DNA of 64,000 nucleotides from JARRON01 sp037383845 (GTDB lineage Bacteria > Pseudomonadota > Gammaproteobacteria > Steroidobacterales > XN24): the NCBI GenBank assembly GCA_037383845.1, contig JARRON010000013.1:51946-115945 (forward strand), written 5' to 3'. The notes below the pieces were generated by a model, which saw nothing but the letters and a program-made list of their open reading frames with translations, was not told the origin of the DNA and did no database searches. The translations under genes and the position numbers were made by a program. Positions 63,317 to 64,000 of the stretch are shown here, in pieces; the stretch's first letter is position 1; each line of letters begins with the position of its first letter.

Positions 63317-64000
63317 ATGAAAACAATGACCGGTGCGATGACGACAACGGTACTTATTCTTGCGGTGCTGCTGCCCGTATCGGTTCTTGCCGCCGATGAT
63401 GAAGCCACCCTCTATCCGGAAGGCCGCATCGACAAGCAAGCACTCGAGAGAATCCTGCCTGACAAGCCGCCATATTCGCCTTACGCGGACCGCGCGTCTC
63501 CCACCCGCCCACTGTTTGGCGACACGCACGTACACACGTCCTTTTCTCTGGACGCGGGCGCGGCCGGCGCCCGGCTCGGGCCGGTGGAGGCTCTGCGCTT
63601 TGCCAAAGGTGACGAAGTCATGGCTTCCAGTGGGCAGCGCGTCAGACTATCCCGCCCACTCGACTTCATGGTCGTGGCCGATCACTCGGACGGTTTTGGC
63701 CTGTTCCCGCGCCTCTTCGAGGGTGATCGCGAGTTGCTCGCAGATCCGACAGTTAAAGAGTGGTATGACCTGATGAAGGCGGGTAAAGGCGCCGAGGTCG
63801 CGTATGCGATCGTCAATGCACAGGCCAGCGGAACGATACCCAAAGTATTCGCGGTTGAAGGCTTTGATTCCAGCCAACCCGGCTATCGCTCGGCCTGGCA
63901 CGAGGTGATCAAGGCGGCAGAAGACGCCAATGAACCGGGCCGCTTCACCGCGTTCATCGGTTACGAGTGGACCTCGAACAGTAGCGGCGACGGTAACGGC
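63317..64000 (+). CDS. Second exported DUF3604 protein, cut by window edge
   Basis: 228 codons are visible, open to the right edge. Signal peptide MKTMTGAMTTTVLILAVLL; mature part has PLFGDTHVHTSFSLDAGAAG (metal Asp and His residues), DFMVVADHSDGFG and FTAFIGYEWTS, matching the complete copy upstream. It is a diverged paralogue (for instance a longer insert of PEGRIDKQALERILPDK before the core). The ATG at 63317 is used; an in-frame ATG at 63293 overlaps the previous stop as ATGA and is an alternative. The sequence here looks less GC-rich than the rest of the window. Confidence 0.92.
   Translation, partial: MKTMTGAMTTTVLILAVLLPVSVLAADDEATLYPEGRIDKQALERILPDKPPYSPYADRASPTRPLFGDTHVHTSFSLDAGAAGARLGPVEALRFAKGDEVMASSGQRVRLSRPLDFMVVADHSDGFGLFPRLFEGDRELLADPTVKEWYDLMKAGKGAEVAYAIVNAQASGTIPKVFAVEGFDSSQPGYRSAWHEVIKAAEDANEPGRFTAFIGYEWTSNSSGDGNG

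Overview
The window is dense, very GC-rich (my impression is well above 60%, not computed) bacterial chromosome. The gene content (DUF1820 protein, single-chain large PurL, EttA, HutF/HutG histidine route, UbiE beside a Men cluster, an orphan type VI FHA protein) points to a gammaproteobacterium, perhaps of the Ectothiorhodospiraceae/Chromatiales type. That placement is inference. Many genes overlap by 4 or 8 bases. I see no rRNA, tRNA, CRISPR array, insertion sequence or phage gene.

Layout. 1-7.9 kb: glyA (cut by the left edge), a deacetylase-family gene broken by an in-frame TAA, a penicillin-acylase-family enzyme, ettA and a ferredoxin-NADP reductase. 8-22 kb: a periplasmic methyltransferase-like protein and histidine catabolism (hutG-hutF divergent from hutI-hutH, with hutU 7 kb away). 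In between lie a DUF4145-type protein, a cupin/pepQ pair, a CDF metal transporter with a damaged metal site, a cobalamin-binding protein with photoreceptor-like residues, a 2OG-Fe(II) oxygenase and an SDR-like protein. 22-30 kb: purL, an MBL-fold hydrolase, a DUF1820 protein, orphan tagH, and pncA-pncB for NAD salvage. 30-33 kb: a three-gene operon (DCC/DUF393, NDUFA9-like, SDR-DUF2867). 33-41 kb: menaquinone genes ubiE-menE, menB-menA-menC and menF-menD. 41-47.5 kb: lutABC with a hotdog thioesterase, then pta-ackA. 48-59 kb: a run of about eleven minus-strand genes, nearly all for secreted, lipid-anchored or outer-membrane proteins. 59-64 kb: a wHTH/TolB/TPR regulator and DUF3604 genes (one remnant, one complete, one cut by the right edge).

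How it fits together. The catabolic parts feed central metabolism: histidine to glutamate and formate, lactate to pyruvate, acetyl-CoA to acetate with ATP. Menaquinone genes beside ubiE suggest two quinone pools. However, menE and menC have both lost their 3' ends where they meet, so the menaquinone route may be broken in this strain or in this assembly.

Points most worth checking: the menE/menC junction; the free-standing B12 protein with the W-x9-EH motif; the CDF transporter lacking the TM5 histidine; a repeated CTGTAG-n-CTACAG palindrome on both sides of the regulator at 59.2-60.8 kb; and the secreted-protein cluster beside it.
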